From Buxus sempervirens (taxonomy: Eukaryota > Streptophyta > Magnoliopsida > Buxales > Buxaceae), in contig OX387192.1 of assembly GCA_947561395.2 (NCBI GenBank), positions 15,226,221 through 15,290,220 of the forward strand: DNA of 64,000 nucleotides. The letters are read 5' to 3'. The notes beneath the pieces are model-generated. The model saw only the letters and a program-made list of their open reading frames with translations. It ran no database searches and was not told the origin of the DNA. A program made the position numbers and the translations under genes. Below, piece by piece: positions 45,939-57,935 of this stretch (its first letter is position 1; every line of letters begins with the position of its first letter).

Positions 45939-46915
45939 TTTCAGTTTTCCCCAATTTTTTAGGTGCTCTTGGCGAGGACGAAGAGCTTGGGCTAGTATGT
46001 AAAGGGGTAGTCAATTTAGTTGTAAAATTAGCTTCATGAGATTAAGAACATTGTAATTGTTTAAAGATTAGTTGTTAGTGGGTATTATTTTTATTTCCGC
46101 ATAGAACTCTGATGATGTAATTAATAAATGATTTAATTTGATCTGGATTTTAGTTGCTTTTGTTACTTCTAATAACACATCGGGTCCGAAAAATTTTGAC
46201 TCGGAACCAGGGCAATACAAATGGTTCTATCCTAGAAGATCTGGGAATCCTGTCCATCCTAGGGAAGGATTTACGTTGTGGCAAGCAAAGAGGATCCTGT
46301 TAATCAGGTTCTCTAGAGACGTGGGTGTAATCTGGTGTAAAACCCCGAATTTTGACATAATAAATAAATAAATATATAAATAAAAGAAAATATGAGTTAA
46401 GTTAAAAAGTGAAGATTTAGAGGGTAAGTAATTCAAATAGGTAAGAAGTTGTAAATAAAGAAAGAATTTTAAGGAAATTAGCCTAAAAGGGTAAAAAGGA
46501 TATTTTGGTAATTTTCAGAAAAGGGTAATTAATAAATAGATCATTAAATAATAACTAGGATTAGAAAAATAGAATAAAATAATTTATTTAGACAAGTTAG
46601 AAATTAAAAGGAATTAATAAAAGCCCAAATGTGGAAAAAGGGTAATTAGGAGATTTCAAGTCTTAATTGGGAGAAAAAGTAATTAATTTGGGTTTTAGGT
46701 GATATTTAGTGTTTAAGTAATTATTAGGTACGAAAATAGGTTGTAAAGAGTGTTTAGATAATAAGAGAATTGATTAATATTGTTTTAGTAGAAAAATAGA
46801 AGGTGGAGAAAAAGTATGAATTAATTAGAAGGAGTTAGACTTTAATTAGACCTTGGCTGGGTTACCCTAAATTAAAGGAACCTATTATGGTTGGTTTAGG
46901 ACTTCTAAAGCCAAG

Positions 46916-46924
46916 TATAAATAG
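46916..46924 (+). promoter_or_regulatory. TATA box of the 46336-49491 LTR
   Basis: TATAAATAG followed by GAGAGTAAGG; about 300 nt before the donor-like block. Confidence 0.65.
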
Positions 46925-49133
46925 GAGAGTAAGGTGAAACAAGAGAGAATTTTCGTGGGTTTTATAATGAGAGAAAAGAGGGAGAGAAAGGAAGAAGAAG
47001 GTTGCTGGAGATATCCAACCAGTTTCCATCAAATCGCTATCGGAGAAAATCCGTACGGTGGATCGACTTCAAATTTGGAGATTTTGATCTTCGCTGATGG
47101 AACTACCATGTGAATGGTGGAGATTGGAATTGGAGAACTCTAGCTTGGTGCGTTTGGGAGCAAACGTCAGGTCCAAAATTAGAAGCTTCAATGGAAGAAG
47201 GATTTTAGCGTATAGGGCAAGTAGTAACCCTTGGAAAACTGGAGGAATTGCATGATTTTGTTTTCTATGATTTAATATGGTTTGAATGGATTAATCGGAA
47301 CTGGATTTACATGGAATCAAATGGTTTATATTTTAGAGTTTTGTGTTCTTGAAGGATTTGCTAAAGTAAGGAAGAAATCTTGGTTTAATCATGTAAATAT
47401 TCATGGGATGATATTTAATTGATGCAAATTAATCTACAGTGTTGTAGGAATGATTTATAATGTTAGGGAATTATTTAGACTAATTAAACCCTAAGACTAA
47501 GCACAAAAATCAAAACTTGAAGAAATATGAAAAGCATTGAATAATCATAGGTATGATCATGTGGATAGTAATAGGTTGGAAATTAATTGATGCAAACTAA
47601 TCTAGAGGGCTTTAGGTATGTTTTAGAATGTTAGTAGATTAATTTAGACTAAAGAAACATATAGCAAAACCATAAAAATCCGAACTTTGTAAATCTGGAA
47701 ATTTTTGTTAAATATTGCACGAGCGCCTAGGATCGCTCAGGACCGCCTAGCCCTGTAAAGGTCGGCGCTTTATGCAGAATTTGTAGATTTTGGTATTTTT
47801 GTAATACGAATAAATATCTAATAATTTTTCTAATAAGTGAAGCATACTAGCATCTTTATAAAGACCAAATTAAAGTATAAAAATTTATAAAATTATATTT
47901 TAAAAATAATCAAGTAATTGGAGGTCCTAAGGATAGGATAGAATATGAAAGGGACTAATTGAAGGTAACAACAAAGGGGATTGATACCAGCTTGTATTTA
48001 TGGACTAAAAGCATCTTCTAAACTTGATTTTAGATCTGTAGAGTATGCTGGGAATTGCAAATACAGAAAATTGGAATAAATACTATCTTAGGTAACAATA
48101 TAAGACTTGGATTACAATAAAGGGATTAATAGGGAAAACTTTAAGCAAGACTTGAATTACTTCTAGGATGTATTTTAAATATGAATATTGGTTTCTGGAA
48201 TTGCATAAAATCTGATTTTTATCGAAATTATGATGCATGAGTTTTATTTTGAATATAATTGGGAAATTGCATATGTTATTCCGAAAAAGGTTTTATTTGG
48301 ATTTTTAAGGATTGAATCATGGTTTTCTCTTGGAATTGAATATTTTGGTATGTGGTATGATTCGCTTTTCTTTTACGGTTAAGTGGTATGGCTTCTGTGG
48401 TTGAGTTGATACTAGCTTTTACGGCAGAGATGGGTAATCCTCTGTGTAGAGATGTGTAATCCTTTATGGGTAAAAGTGTGTATGCTTCCTACAGTAGCGT
48501 GTCCTCCCGTATGTGGTTTTATCGTGGTTTGTGTCAGTGGGCTTAGCTATATATGGATCCATAGTTTTGGCTAGTTAGCTAAGTGGTATTTAGTTTGGGT
48601 TGAGTTACTCCTATGTGCAAGCGCGCTTCCCTTGCAAGTTAGTTTGCTCTGGGAAGGTCCTATGTCTGGAGGGACACCCCTGTGAGCCACTGGTGATTCC
48701 CTGTACATGTGGATAAGCGACCATCTCCATGTATTGATTCTGGTGCTGCATACTGGTGGTACATGCCAACTCTGTTGAGTTCGTGCACAATAAGTCGGTG
48801 ACTACGGCTCTTGTTTAAGCTGCGCTGCATAGGGCTTGAGTATCATTAGTAGCACTGCCCCTAAGCCATTCGGTGGTATAGCATTTAGTTGAGTGTCATC
48901 TCAAATACTTATCATCTTTGTGAGTCTTGCATTGGCACGTGTTTTATCGCTTTTGTTGGTTTTACCCCGATAACATCTTTTTGCTGGTTTATACGAAAGA
49001 ATACATGTTTCATTGTTTTATTTGGAATCGACGTTGATAACTTGAATTTCTCGCTTTATCGTTGATTAATCGCATACCTCATGACTATTTGCTTACATTG
49101 GATTGTTTCTAATTGCATGCACCTGCTACTTGC

Positions 49134-49149
49134 TGAGATGTAAATCTCA
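49134..49149 (+). other. LTR hairpin, GUAA-loop, perfect stem
   Basis: TGAGAT-GTAA-ATCTCA: 6-bp perfect stem and a GNRA-class tetraloop in place of TTCG. It follows GCATGCACCTGCTACTTGC and precedes TATTTTTCAG by 22 nt. Confidence 0.7.
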
Positions 49150-49568
49150 CTCCGTTTTCCCCTATTTTTCAGGTTGTTTGGAGACATCGCGAATATGGGG
49201 TTTTAATTTGATGGGTAGAATTGTAATTGGTATTAATGTCACATGTTGATTAGATAAACTTTATTGTAAACTGAATTGATTAAATTAAATAAAGAATTGT
49301 TTTATTTTCCACCAGAACTCTGATATAATTAATTATTTTTTAAAAATTATTGTGAATCTTAGTTTGTATCTGACCCCAGCTTTGTGATAACACCTCGGGT
49401 TTGGTTGTTGAACTGGACTTGGGTTATTACAGTAGCGAACTGGGTTCGGGTTGGGTGCCGGTTTGCACTGACCCAGGTTCGGGGCGTTACATTTGGTTTG
49501 TGATCCGTTGATTCCGTTGCATGTTTCGGGTTTGGATCTATCACATGTATGTATCTAAAACCCTAACA

Positions 49569-49975
49569 ATGGGCTTCTACATATTAATAGCCATTTTCAT
49601 CTTCCATTATCAATTTGGGCACTAAGAATGCATCTGGCTAGAAACTAAAAGATCTTTTCTTGAAAATTTCTCTTTTGTTTTGTTTTTGGTAGGCTTATAT
49701 GACCTTTTAGCATGCAAGCCCCCCTAATTACAAGAAACTCCATTTTTCTTGAGCTCCTAAAACTTGATTGAAACAACAAGAAAACACAATTGGTTTAATC
49801 AACTATTTAATCCAAGAAGACATGAGGTATCACAAATTCAATTAATTAATTAAAAGAAAAATCACAGGTTACCTAGTTCATACTACAAGCTCCACCCATT
49901 TAGACCAATATAATAGCCAAATAAAATCATATAATTAAGGCAAAAGGACTTTTAGACATATGTGTCAATCCAGAT
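49569..49975. other. Unclassified sequence right of the Copia-like LTR
   Basis: AT-rich, no gene or repeat recognised. It is the continuation of the host sequence of the Copia-like LTR. Confidence 0.4.
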
Positions 49976-51589
49976 TGTGTGCACCTTGGGCGCGTGAGGA
50001 ATGTTACGTGTTTAATGGATTCACTACTACCTGAAATGGTGCAAGTAGACACCCATTGATTTTTGGTCTGCACCAGTGATTTTGGATAAGTGACTCGATT
50101 ACAACCCAGGGAAGTCTTTGAACACCCTGGGTTGCCCCACCAAAGTGGGTTCCCATCTTTTGACTTGGTCGGACATTTAATGGGCTCTTTTATTTTAACT
50201 TTTCTCTATTTTTATTTTCTTTTTTTTTTATGTATTTTTATCATATATACAAGGGTTCATGATGAATGGGGAATTTCTAAGTTACTTCCCAAATAAGAAA
50301 AAAAAAATCTAAACATGCCACAATTGTACAATGATGATGAACCCCAATTTAATTACAAATCAAATAAAAAATGAAATATAAGTAACATAATAAGAAAGAA
50401 AAGAAAATGCTATCAAGGTACACAAGCAATAAACACTTAATAATGCACAAAATTCTAAAATAAAGAGACCTAATAAAAAAATAAACATAAGTAGTAAAGC
50501 CCAAAAAAAAAAACGAAAGAGACAAAACAATCATGTTCGTCCACCAAAAAGCATCATATCAATGTGTTTTATTTGCTTTTACCCTTTTTTTTCATCATTT
50601 TTTACTGTTTTTATTTTGTTTGTTTATGATCACCTATGTACAAATATTGGAGGAATGGGGGTTGCTTTGTTAAGAAATTTTTTTTATGTATGCCTTTCAA
50701 AGGAATATGTACTAGGCCACTTCAAAGGAATTTTTTTTTTCTTCTCATTTTTTTAATGAATTAAAACAAGGTACATAATCACAAATAAAAGAATCTGTTA
50801 ATTGTGTTAGGCAATGGCCCAACATGGTTGTGTTGTGTCATTGCCGAACACATGGCTTTCTCTTTCCCATTTTTTTTGTGCTATTTTTTTTATTGACGTG
50901 CCATACACTTGGCTCCTTTTTTTTATTTGGTCTTCTTTTCCACCAACAAAAGTTAAGACCACTTGCATAAAACAATTAATAGAAGATAGAACTAGCTTAT
51001 TCTTTATAAGTTGCTTATGTACTGTTGAAACAGTAAATCTCTATTCCTATGTTTGCCTTTTTTATGTATGCTTTGGATTTCTATCATACTTAAAAGAAAA
51101 CAAATTCATTCAAGAAAACATAGTAAGTGCTCGCCTTTTACATCGAAACTAAAAGTCCAAGAATGGCTTAAAACTAATCTAACTTAGATTAAATAATCTG
51201 AACTTCTCAAGCTAACATTCATGACTAAGTAGATGAAGCAAATCCTTATTTAGAACCATGCACAATCCAAATCACAAGACAAACATATTTCAGAACATTT
51301 GATGAAGAAGAAATGATTTTATATAGAGTCTAAACATGAGACATACTTGTGGCATTTAATATGAACTGGGTGTGGAGCAATGGTGTGGTGAATAGCAGTC
51401 CTCCTGTCCTACCCTGGTTTCAACTTCAGGTGCTATGGACATCCTCTCTCTTTTCTCCACTTCTTCTCCCCTCTTTCTCTTCAGAGAGCTCTCTTACTTG
51501 TTGACCCTTCTCTTCTAAGACTCCTCTCCTTTTTATAAGAGACTTTCACCCCTTCAACTTCTCTCTTTTTTTTTACTCCTAGACCCCTC

Positions 51590-51775
51590 ATCTTCTTAAC
51601 CTTTCCTCCTCCTCTCTTAGTGACTCTCCCTTGCTCAACTTCTTAACTCTTAGACTCCTCATATTCTTAACCTCTCCTCATCCTCTTTTAATGACTCTCA
51701 CTTGCTCAACTTCTTAACTCCTAGACCCCTCATATTCTTAACCTCTCCTCTTCTTTTCTTCATGACTCTCACCTA
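51590..51775. repeat. CT-rich tandem repeat, about 68 bp
   Basis: Three units containing CTTAACCTCTCCTC, TGACTCTCACTTGCTCAACT and TCTTAACTCCTAGACCCCTC with moderate divergence. Confidence 0.75.
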
Positions 51776-53215
51776 TTTTGCATTGAATTTTTAACCATGT
51801 GGCATGTTGTATGGAATTTTAACCATGTAGTGTGAGACATGGAAAAAATCAATCTAATGACTTCCTCTATCATCACACGGGATTAAATAAAACAAAGAGT
51901 CACCACCATTCAATTTAGGTGTGAATGGACACCAAAATATTAAATAAGCACAAAAGGCAATTTTAGGGTAAAAATAACCCTCCTAAAAAAACAACCAGAG
52001 ATGGGTAAGGGGATTAGGTTATGAACAGGGGAAGGTGTTAGGCACCCCTATTCATCCACACAAGGTGGTTGCCAGGCATTGTTCATGTTAAAATAAAGGA
52101 AAAAAGGCTTGCTATAAAATTCATGAAAAATCACAAAAAACAAAATTGTATGGTTTTTTCATACGAATAGTCTGATTGATCCAGAACTTTCAAATATGAT
52201 CATACCATTCCTAGGGTTTCATGATCAAAACAAAATTGAGATAAAATCAAATAAAATCAATTTAAAGTGAAAAATCCAAAATTCTGGCTTCAAGTCAAAT
52301 TCTAGAAATCTAGAAAAATATGATTTTTATAAAGTATTTCAAAATTGAACTTGAACAGTCCAGGACATAGGTATAGCCCAAATTTCACGTTAAATCAAAA
52401 AATAAAAACCAAAAATACCCACATTGATGAAGAACATCAAAATGGGAGAATTTAGACCGTAGGGTCTTCTCTCAATAATGAAAAAGGACTCAAAAACCAC
52501 ATCATGAAACCCTAGAATTTAATTTCAGGCTTCTGAATCTAGATCTATCATATTGATCATGATAAATCCAAGATCTTAGCCTAAAATCACAAAAATCACG
52601 AAAACAGTGCTGTAGGTGCAAAAGTGGTGAAAATCCAAATTTTATAAAAAAGTGGGGATCTCATGCTATAAACATCATGGATTCATGTTATTCATTCAGA
52701 TTCATCATAAAAGCCATTAAACATGATCAAGATATTCAAAGCAACCACATCTCACAGATTAGAGCACATGGGGGTCTACCCTACGGATCCACCTGTTCTT
52801 TTTTCCCCTAGCTCTCTCTTCATGTTTAACGGCTAAAGAGGATTCTTGAGGTACTTAGAGATAGGTTTGGTGATACAAACACAATCACAGGCTTTATTCT
52901 AGAAAAAGAGAAAAACAGATATGGGGTTCTATTCTAGGGATCCACCTGTTCTCTTTTCCCCTAGCTCTCTCTTCACGTTTTACGGCTAGAGAGACTCTTG
53001 AGGTACTTAGAGGTAGGTTTAGGAATACTAGATAAAAGATGGCCTTATTCTACAGCAATAGAGAAGATCCTATTACTTCTAGAATTGAAGACAGAAAATA
53101 AAAGGGAAAAGGGACTTACCTGGATTGAGCAAGCAAGGAAGCAGGGGTTCCTCTTCTTCTCTTGGAGCTTCTTAGACTTCAAATTTTCGTGGCCTTTTGC
53201 TTGAGGAAAGGCCTT

Positions 53216-53224
53216 CTATTTATA
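53216..53224 (-). promoter_or_regulatory. TATA box of the 51831-53637 LTR
   Basis: Minus strand TATAAATAG, the same core as at 37828-37836. The inverted-repeat array lies about 200 bp upstream. Confidence 0.62.
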
Positions 53225-53424
53225 GGCAAACCCAGGGGTATGGTTGGTCCAAGGTTTGGCAAGATAGAGTTTCAATTTGAGTTAAACACAAGATCATGCC
53301 CATCCTTTATCCACAAAGATATTTCGCACGAATAAAATACATAATTCGCTCATTTAAAGGGATATTGGACTAAAGATAAGGCTCAGAAATCGAGAGAAGA
53401 ACAGAACTCGCACGAGTCTGATGT

Positions 53425-53529
53425 GCCCGTAAATGATTTATGGTCCAAAGGTGCCCGTATATGTATTACGGGCGCTGCGTGCCCGTATATAAAATTCAGA
53501 CGCGCTTAGCCCGTAGATACAATACGGGC
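53425..53529. repeat. GCCCGTA-N7-TACGGGC array, 28-bp pitch
   Basis: Four units at 53425, 53453, 53481 and 53509, exactly 28 bp apart. Units 2 and 4 have perfect 7-nt arms; units 1 and 3 have decayed right arms. Spacers differ (AATGATT, TATGTAT, TATAAAA, GATACAA). Same motif as 37627-37813 in a different LTR subfamily. Confidence 0.87.
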
Positions 53530-53955
53530 AGGGCTTAAATTATTGATTTTCATGCATTTTGCATTTTTGGCCTGTTTTAAATTCTAATTAATGTTTTCAT
53601 TATTTTCTCATTTTTAGTGCAATTTGGGGTGTCTACATGTAGTTTATTGCCAAGAGAGTCCCAATGTTTTAATGCCACATTAGCCACATGGCAGCGACCA
53701 TGGCACACACGTGGCTGCCACATGTGTAACGCCCCGGATCCGAATTACGTAATTAAACTGTAATTCATCTCCGGAGGTTAATATATAATACAGGACCGCA
53801 ATATCAGAGTGAAGGAAAGACATGAATACAACAATAAATAGATAATCAGAGTAAGCTAAAATCCCAAAAACGAAATAAACTCACAAGACCGAGCAACTAC
53901 CTGCAAGATTCGACCTCTCCAAGAGCAGCTGAAAACAAAACAAAACAATACAGAA

Positions 53956-53973
53956 TAAGATACGAATATCTCA
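53956..53973 (-). other. LTR hairpin, UUCG-loop, one mismatched pair
   Basis: Sense TGAGATA-TTCG-TATCTTA: same element with the second pair G-U. The acceptor-like TGTTTTCAG ends at about 53929. Confidence 0.62.
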
Positions 53974-54221
53974 GCGAGTAGCACATGCATGCAAAGCAGT
54001 TATATCAGTTCTAAAATATGCCAGGATCAATAAACGAGCACAAATAATTCGGAGAAATACAATCGAGAATCCAAAATCAGCATGATTCCAATATCAGTTT
54101 TAAACAAGAGACCAATAGCAATAACAATCAATCATCGACTGGTCAATAACATGCCTATTGCTTAAATTAGTTAATCAACATGCCAAGGAGACATCCACAC
54201 CTCCATGACACAGTTCTGGCC

Positions 54222-54350
54222 TACTCGAGGTTTCGGAACTCTGAAATGACGGCCTACTCAGGGTTTCGTCATCCAATGCCAGCCTACTCCACAGGTTTTG
54301 ACATTGACAACCAGGCCTACTCAGGGTTTCTGGCTACTCTACACCAGTTG
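54222..54350. repeat. GGCCTACTCAGGGTTTC minisatellite (3' LTR)
   Basis: Four imperfect units of about 33 bp. The copy in the 5' LTR (63337-63490) has one more unit. Confidence 0.85.
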
Positions 54351-55021
54351 TGGCAACACACAAGGCCATGTGATTACACCAATAAGTAATAACATTTCAT
54401 TACTAAGCTTAAACATGGATCCAGAACAAGCTAAACCAATAACCCATCTCAATTACTGTGTTTAAACATAATCTGATAAAATAGCGTGAAAACCCACATT
54501 CATGTGATAACAAATCATGCATAGGTACTGCTCATCATGGGTCACTCCGGACCATAGTACTCCATCATGGAGGTTCCAACTATAATTTAAATACAACGAC
54601 AAAACCAAACGTATAAGATGTAAGAGTCCCAAGAATGCTCACTCTTTAAAATCTGATCATATTATAAAGTTACAACAAAAATGAGATTCAGCAATATGTA
54701 TCCAATCTAGGTTTAAAGTACATAATATATCTGGAAGAAGACGATCAAACAACGGAAAACCCTTCAATTACTTGTAGACCTATATATGCAGAAATGTAGT
54801 TCTCTACTTCACTAATCTCAACTGTATTATCTCTCTTTTGAACATGATAGTGTAGGATTCTATCAATCATCCAATTCCAAACATGGAGAATATCTATTTA
54901 AGGGCTAGGAAACAATATATATGAACATCACAATAAAATCAGCACTTTTAAGATTTAACCGACCACTTATGAAAATCTGATTCCTAGTAAAAGACTCTAA
55001 GTTCTCAATTCATGCTTTCGT

Positions 55022-55040
55022 GTATATATATATATATATC
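55022..55040. repeat. TA dinucleotide repeat
   Basis: About nine TA units within the 3' LTR. Confidence 0.8.
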
Positions 55041-56194
55041 AACAAGTCGATAACCACCAATTCCATCACAACTGATCAGTAATTTCCTATTTAAGTTTCC
55101 TAATAATAGCTCTCACTCATCCTTAACAGAACATAAGAAATTGGACCTACCAGTCACATAGAATAGCACTCAAGGGGGTTGGCGCTAACCTCCAAATCTA
55201 CTGTTTAATACTTCTTAAATTTAAGGCTTGCATATCTGATTCCACAACTACCTAGGCATCATCTACAACACTTAATTAAACCAGTGGAGCAGGCAAATTG
55301 AGTGGTAAAAACATTTCAGCTGACCTATATCATTAGCTGCAATCTACACCTGGCACTCACCTCCAGAGGTTGGCACCAGGTCTAACAGGTTAGCGCCCGA
55401 CTAAAATTTGTTCCGATGTAGGTTAGCGCTAGATCCACAGCGCTAAGCGCCAACCCAAATCCTGACTTGGTAAAATTTCCACCCATTGTTAGGTGATTTC
55501 CGACACCTCTGAACCTAAATCCCTGGCCAAACTCAACTCCAATCCCCTTATATACTTCCTAACAAACCGATTACCACTAATCGAAATTAATCCAAACAAC
55601 AATCCACCGGAAATCACTCGATCTTCACTAGGTCATAATAGGACTTACGTGTAAAACCCTGGATTTTCCTAAAAATAAAATAAATTAAATATAAAGGATT
55701 GGATAAAATAGGTATTAATCCAAGTGCATTATATGGTTAATATTGATGTGAGGAATAAAGAGGAGAAATTGTTGAAAAAGATCCAAAGGTTAAATATGAA
55801 ATTACAAGGAAAGGGTATTTTAGTCATTTTCTAATTATCCAAATTAAGATATTGAGTAAATAAATAATTATTAGATTTGAAATATTTAACTAGACTTAAT
55901 TTGGGTTAGGTTTGAATTTAAATAGCAAATTATGGCCTAAAAGTAGGAAAAAGGGTATATTGGTGATTATGGTTGATAAGGAGTCTTAAATTTGAGGATA
56001 AGAGGAGATTGGGGTGTTTTAGTAATATTTTAAAATAAGGAATTAAATATGCACGAAAATTAGCTAGAAAGAAGAGTTTAGATAGTGAGGGATTTAATTG
56101 GAATTGTATTAGTAGAGAATTAGAAGGTGGAAAAAAAGTAGGAATTTATTTAGAAGGTCTTCTAAACCTATTAGGACTTCTAATTAAGTGAGCT

Positions 56195-56202
56195 TATAAA
56201 AG
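56195..56202 (+). promoter_or_regulatory. TATA box of the 55650-58403 LTR
   Basis: TATAAAAG in the same context as 44139-44146. Confidence 0.65.
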
Positions 56203-56869
56203 GGAAGGTTTGGGTTTTTAGCAAATCAAAAATAAGGAGAAGAAGAGGGAAATTCGTGCTTGGGCTTGGAGAGAAATAAGGGAAAGAAGAGAGAAGAGAA
56301 AAGGAGAGATTTAAAAAGAAAAAGGAGTTACAGAGATGGCCGACCAGCCAATTTCGATCGACGAGCTAGGAAGATCCAACCGTTGGAATGGTTGAACTTT
56401 TATGGTTTTAATCTACACATGAGGCACTTCAATCTGAACGGTGGAGATTGGATTTGGGGGAGTTTAAGGTGGTGCGATCATGCTCAAAAGATGGCTAGGT
56501 GAGCATATTTCTGGGCAAGCTTAGTTCATGTAATGAGGCAAGTAGCAAACACTTAGAAAAATGAAGGAATTGCATGATTTTCGTGTTTTATTATTTAGAT
56601 ATATCATGAGATGATTTAGAAACAAACCATATTCGTTTATATAAGGATTTTCGTAAGTGTTATGTGTTTGTTTGGGGTTTTCTCAAAGAACTGTTAAAGT
56701 GTGGTTATATGATTGGTTTTGATATGATTTGATTTATAAACGAAGTTTTATTTTATTTAAATTGTTCTAGCATGTTTATAAAGTGTTTTAGAATGGAGTT
56801 GATGCATTGGATATTGAGTTGTGGAATTTGTATTGAATTTCGTAAATTTTCGGATTTTATTCGTATCGA

Positions 56870-57050
56870 GCCGCCTGAGCAGTCGCTTGAGCGCACTTTG
56901 TATGTTTGTCAAAACCTGAGAGCAATTTTCCCAGATTTATCTGTCGCCCGAACAGTTGCTTGAGCGATCCATCGAGCGGCTCACCCCTGAAACAACCAAA
57001 GTATAAGGCCGTTCAAGCACCCCTTTTCCGCTTCAGCGCCCTGTCTGTCA
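56870..57050. repeat. Decayed CGCTCGAGCG cluster
   Basis: Matches 44835-45010 of the sister LTR with several CG to TG or CA changes. Confidence 0.65.
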
Positions 57051-57482
57051 GATTTTGTAAAATTGGCCTTTCAACCTAGTTTTTCGCTATGGAATTGTTT
57101 TCATCCATTTTATTAACCTATGTACCATCAAGTTTAGAGTATTTGGAGATTGTTTGCATTGACAGATGTTTAAAATTCATTTTTATAATACATTTGGGTA
57201 GATTTTACCAAAGAGGCTTTTCAACTTAATACCTTTGTTCCAAACGATTCTATTCTTAACCAAACTTGATTTTATGAGTTCCTACACCTGTATTTGATCT
57301 ATCTGGACATGTTTTGAGTTCTGAATGATTTTACATATACCTGGATTATTTTACCCATTGAAACCGTGATATTGAGGCATGTATTTGACTCCACTTGTGT
57401 GGGTTTTTGGGTCACAGTTGTGACAAGGCAGGTGCCTGGTTTATTGTTTCTACAGGGCAGATTTGGTTATTGGAATTTGTTT

Positions 57483-57935
57483 ATCCTAAATCCGTGTACT
57501 CAGTGGGATACTTCCTAATCCATGTACTCGGTGGGAAGATGGTTATTTGGTTATCCTAGTTCGTGTACTTGGCGGGATACTTCCTAATCCGTGTACTTGG
57601 TGGCAAGATGGTTATTTGGTTATCTTAGTCCGTGAACTCGGCAGGATACTTCCTAATCCGTGTATTCGGTAGGAAGATGGTTATTTGGATATCCTAGTCC
57701 GTGTACTCGATGGGAAGATGATTATTTAGTTATCCTAGTCCGTGTAATCGGCGGGATACTTCCTAATTCGTGTACTCGGTGGGAAGATGGTTATTTGGTT
57801 ATCCTAGTCTGTGTACTTGGCGGGATACTTCCTAATCCGTGTACTCGGTGGGAGGATGGCTATTTGGTGGATAGTTATTTGTTGTTTTGAGGCTGGTGCC
57901 TTTTATCCTTAGACTGTATACTCGGCGGGATACTG
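57483..57935. repeat. CCGTGTACTCGG minisatellite (second copy)
   Basis: About a dozen half-units such as TCCGTGTACTCGGTGGGAAG and TCCGTGTACTTGGCGGGATA. Longer than the array at 45448-45763. Confidence 0.9.

Larger units (their letters stand above)
43401..46219 (+). mobile_element. Tekay-like solo LTR with CCGTGTACTCGG minisatellite (TSD AATGG)
   Basis: 2819 bp from TGTAAAACCCAGG to CAGGGCAATACA. The TSD AATGG is at 43396-43400 and 46220-46224. Same subfamily as 55650-58403. It has TATAAAAG at 44139-44146, donor-like AG/GCAAGTAACAAAC at 44493 (GC-type), a TCGCTCGAGCG cluster 44835-45010, the minisatellite, hairpin and an acceptor-like TTTTTTAG ending 45962. Confidence 0.92.
46336..49491 (+). 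mobile_element. Tekay-like solo LTR (TSD TCTGG/TTTGG)
   Basis: 3156 bp from TGTAAAACCCCGAATTTTG to GGGGCGTTACA. Flanks TCTGG (46331-46335) and TTTGG (49492-49496) differ at one base. It has TATAAATAG at 46916-46924 and donor-like GG/GCAAGTAGTAACC at 47217. GATCGCTCAGGACCGCC occurs at about 47730. The region 48540-48860 is close to 29400-29740. It carries hairpin 49134-49149 and an acceptor-like TATTTTTCAG ending 49172. Confidence 0.9.
43152..49568. mobile_element. Short Copia-like solo LTR (TSD ATGGG), split twice
   Basis: It starts TGTTATATTTTGTGG and ends AACCCTAACA, with TGTTA/TAACA inverted ends. The TSD ATGGG is at 43147-43151 and 49569-49573. Own sequence is 43152-43400, 46225-46335 and 49497-49568, about 430 bp. 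That length and the TGTTA ends suit Copia LTRs, but without an interior the superfamily is inferred. Both insertions are plus-strand Tekay-like solo LTRs. Confidence 0.75.
51831..53637 (-). mobile_element. Tat-type solo LTR (TSD TGTAG)
   Basis: 1807 bp. Sense (minus) starts TGTAGACACCCCAAATTGC and ends ATGTCTCACA. The TSD TGTAG is at 51826-51830 and 53638-53642. The plus-strand words GGGATTAAATAAAACAAAG, GAGTCACCACC and GTTAGGCACCCC near the left end correspond to the end of other Tat LTRs. TATA at 53216-53224; inverted-repeat array 53425-53529. Confidence 0.88.
49976..53724 (-). mobile_element. Probable Tat-like LTR, partial, interrupted
   Basis: The segment near 50040-50170 (GTAGACACCC, TTTTGGTCTGCA, GGGAAGTC, ACACCCTGGG) is collinear with the sense-strand end of the Tat LTR at 31300-31450. 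Further right are a minus-strand TATAAAAA (51530-51537), a CT-rich leader and a 68-bp tandem repeat, then the solo LTR 51831-53637 and GCCACATGGCAGC-type sequence to 53724, where another element begins. The left edge (TGTGTGCACC at 49976) and the right edge are uncertain. Confidence 0.4.

Noticed and set aside
50090-51152. Several hydrophobic frames rich in Phe/Leu/Ile
   Set aside because: They come from T-rich low-complexity DNA and have no motif.
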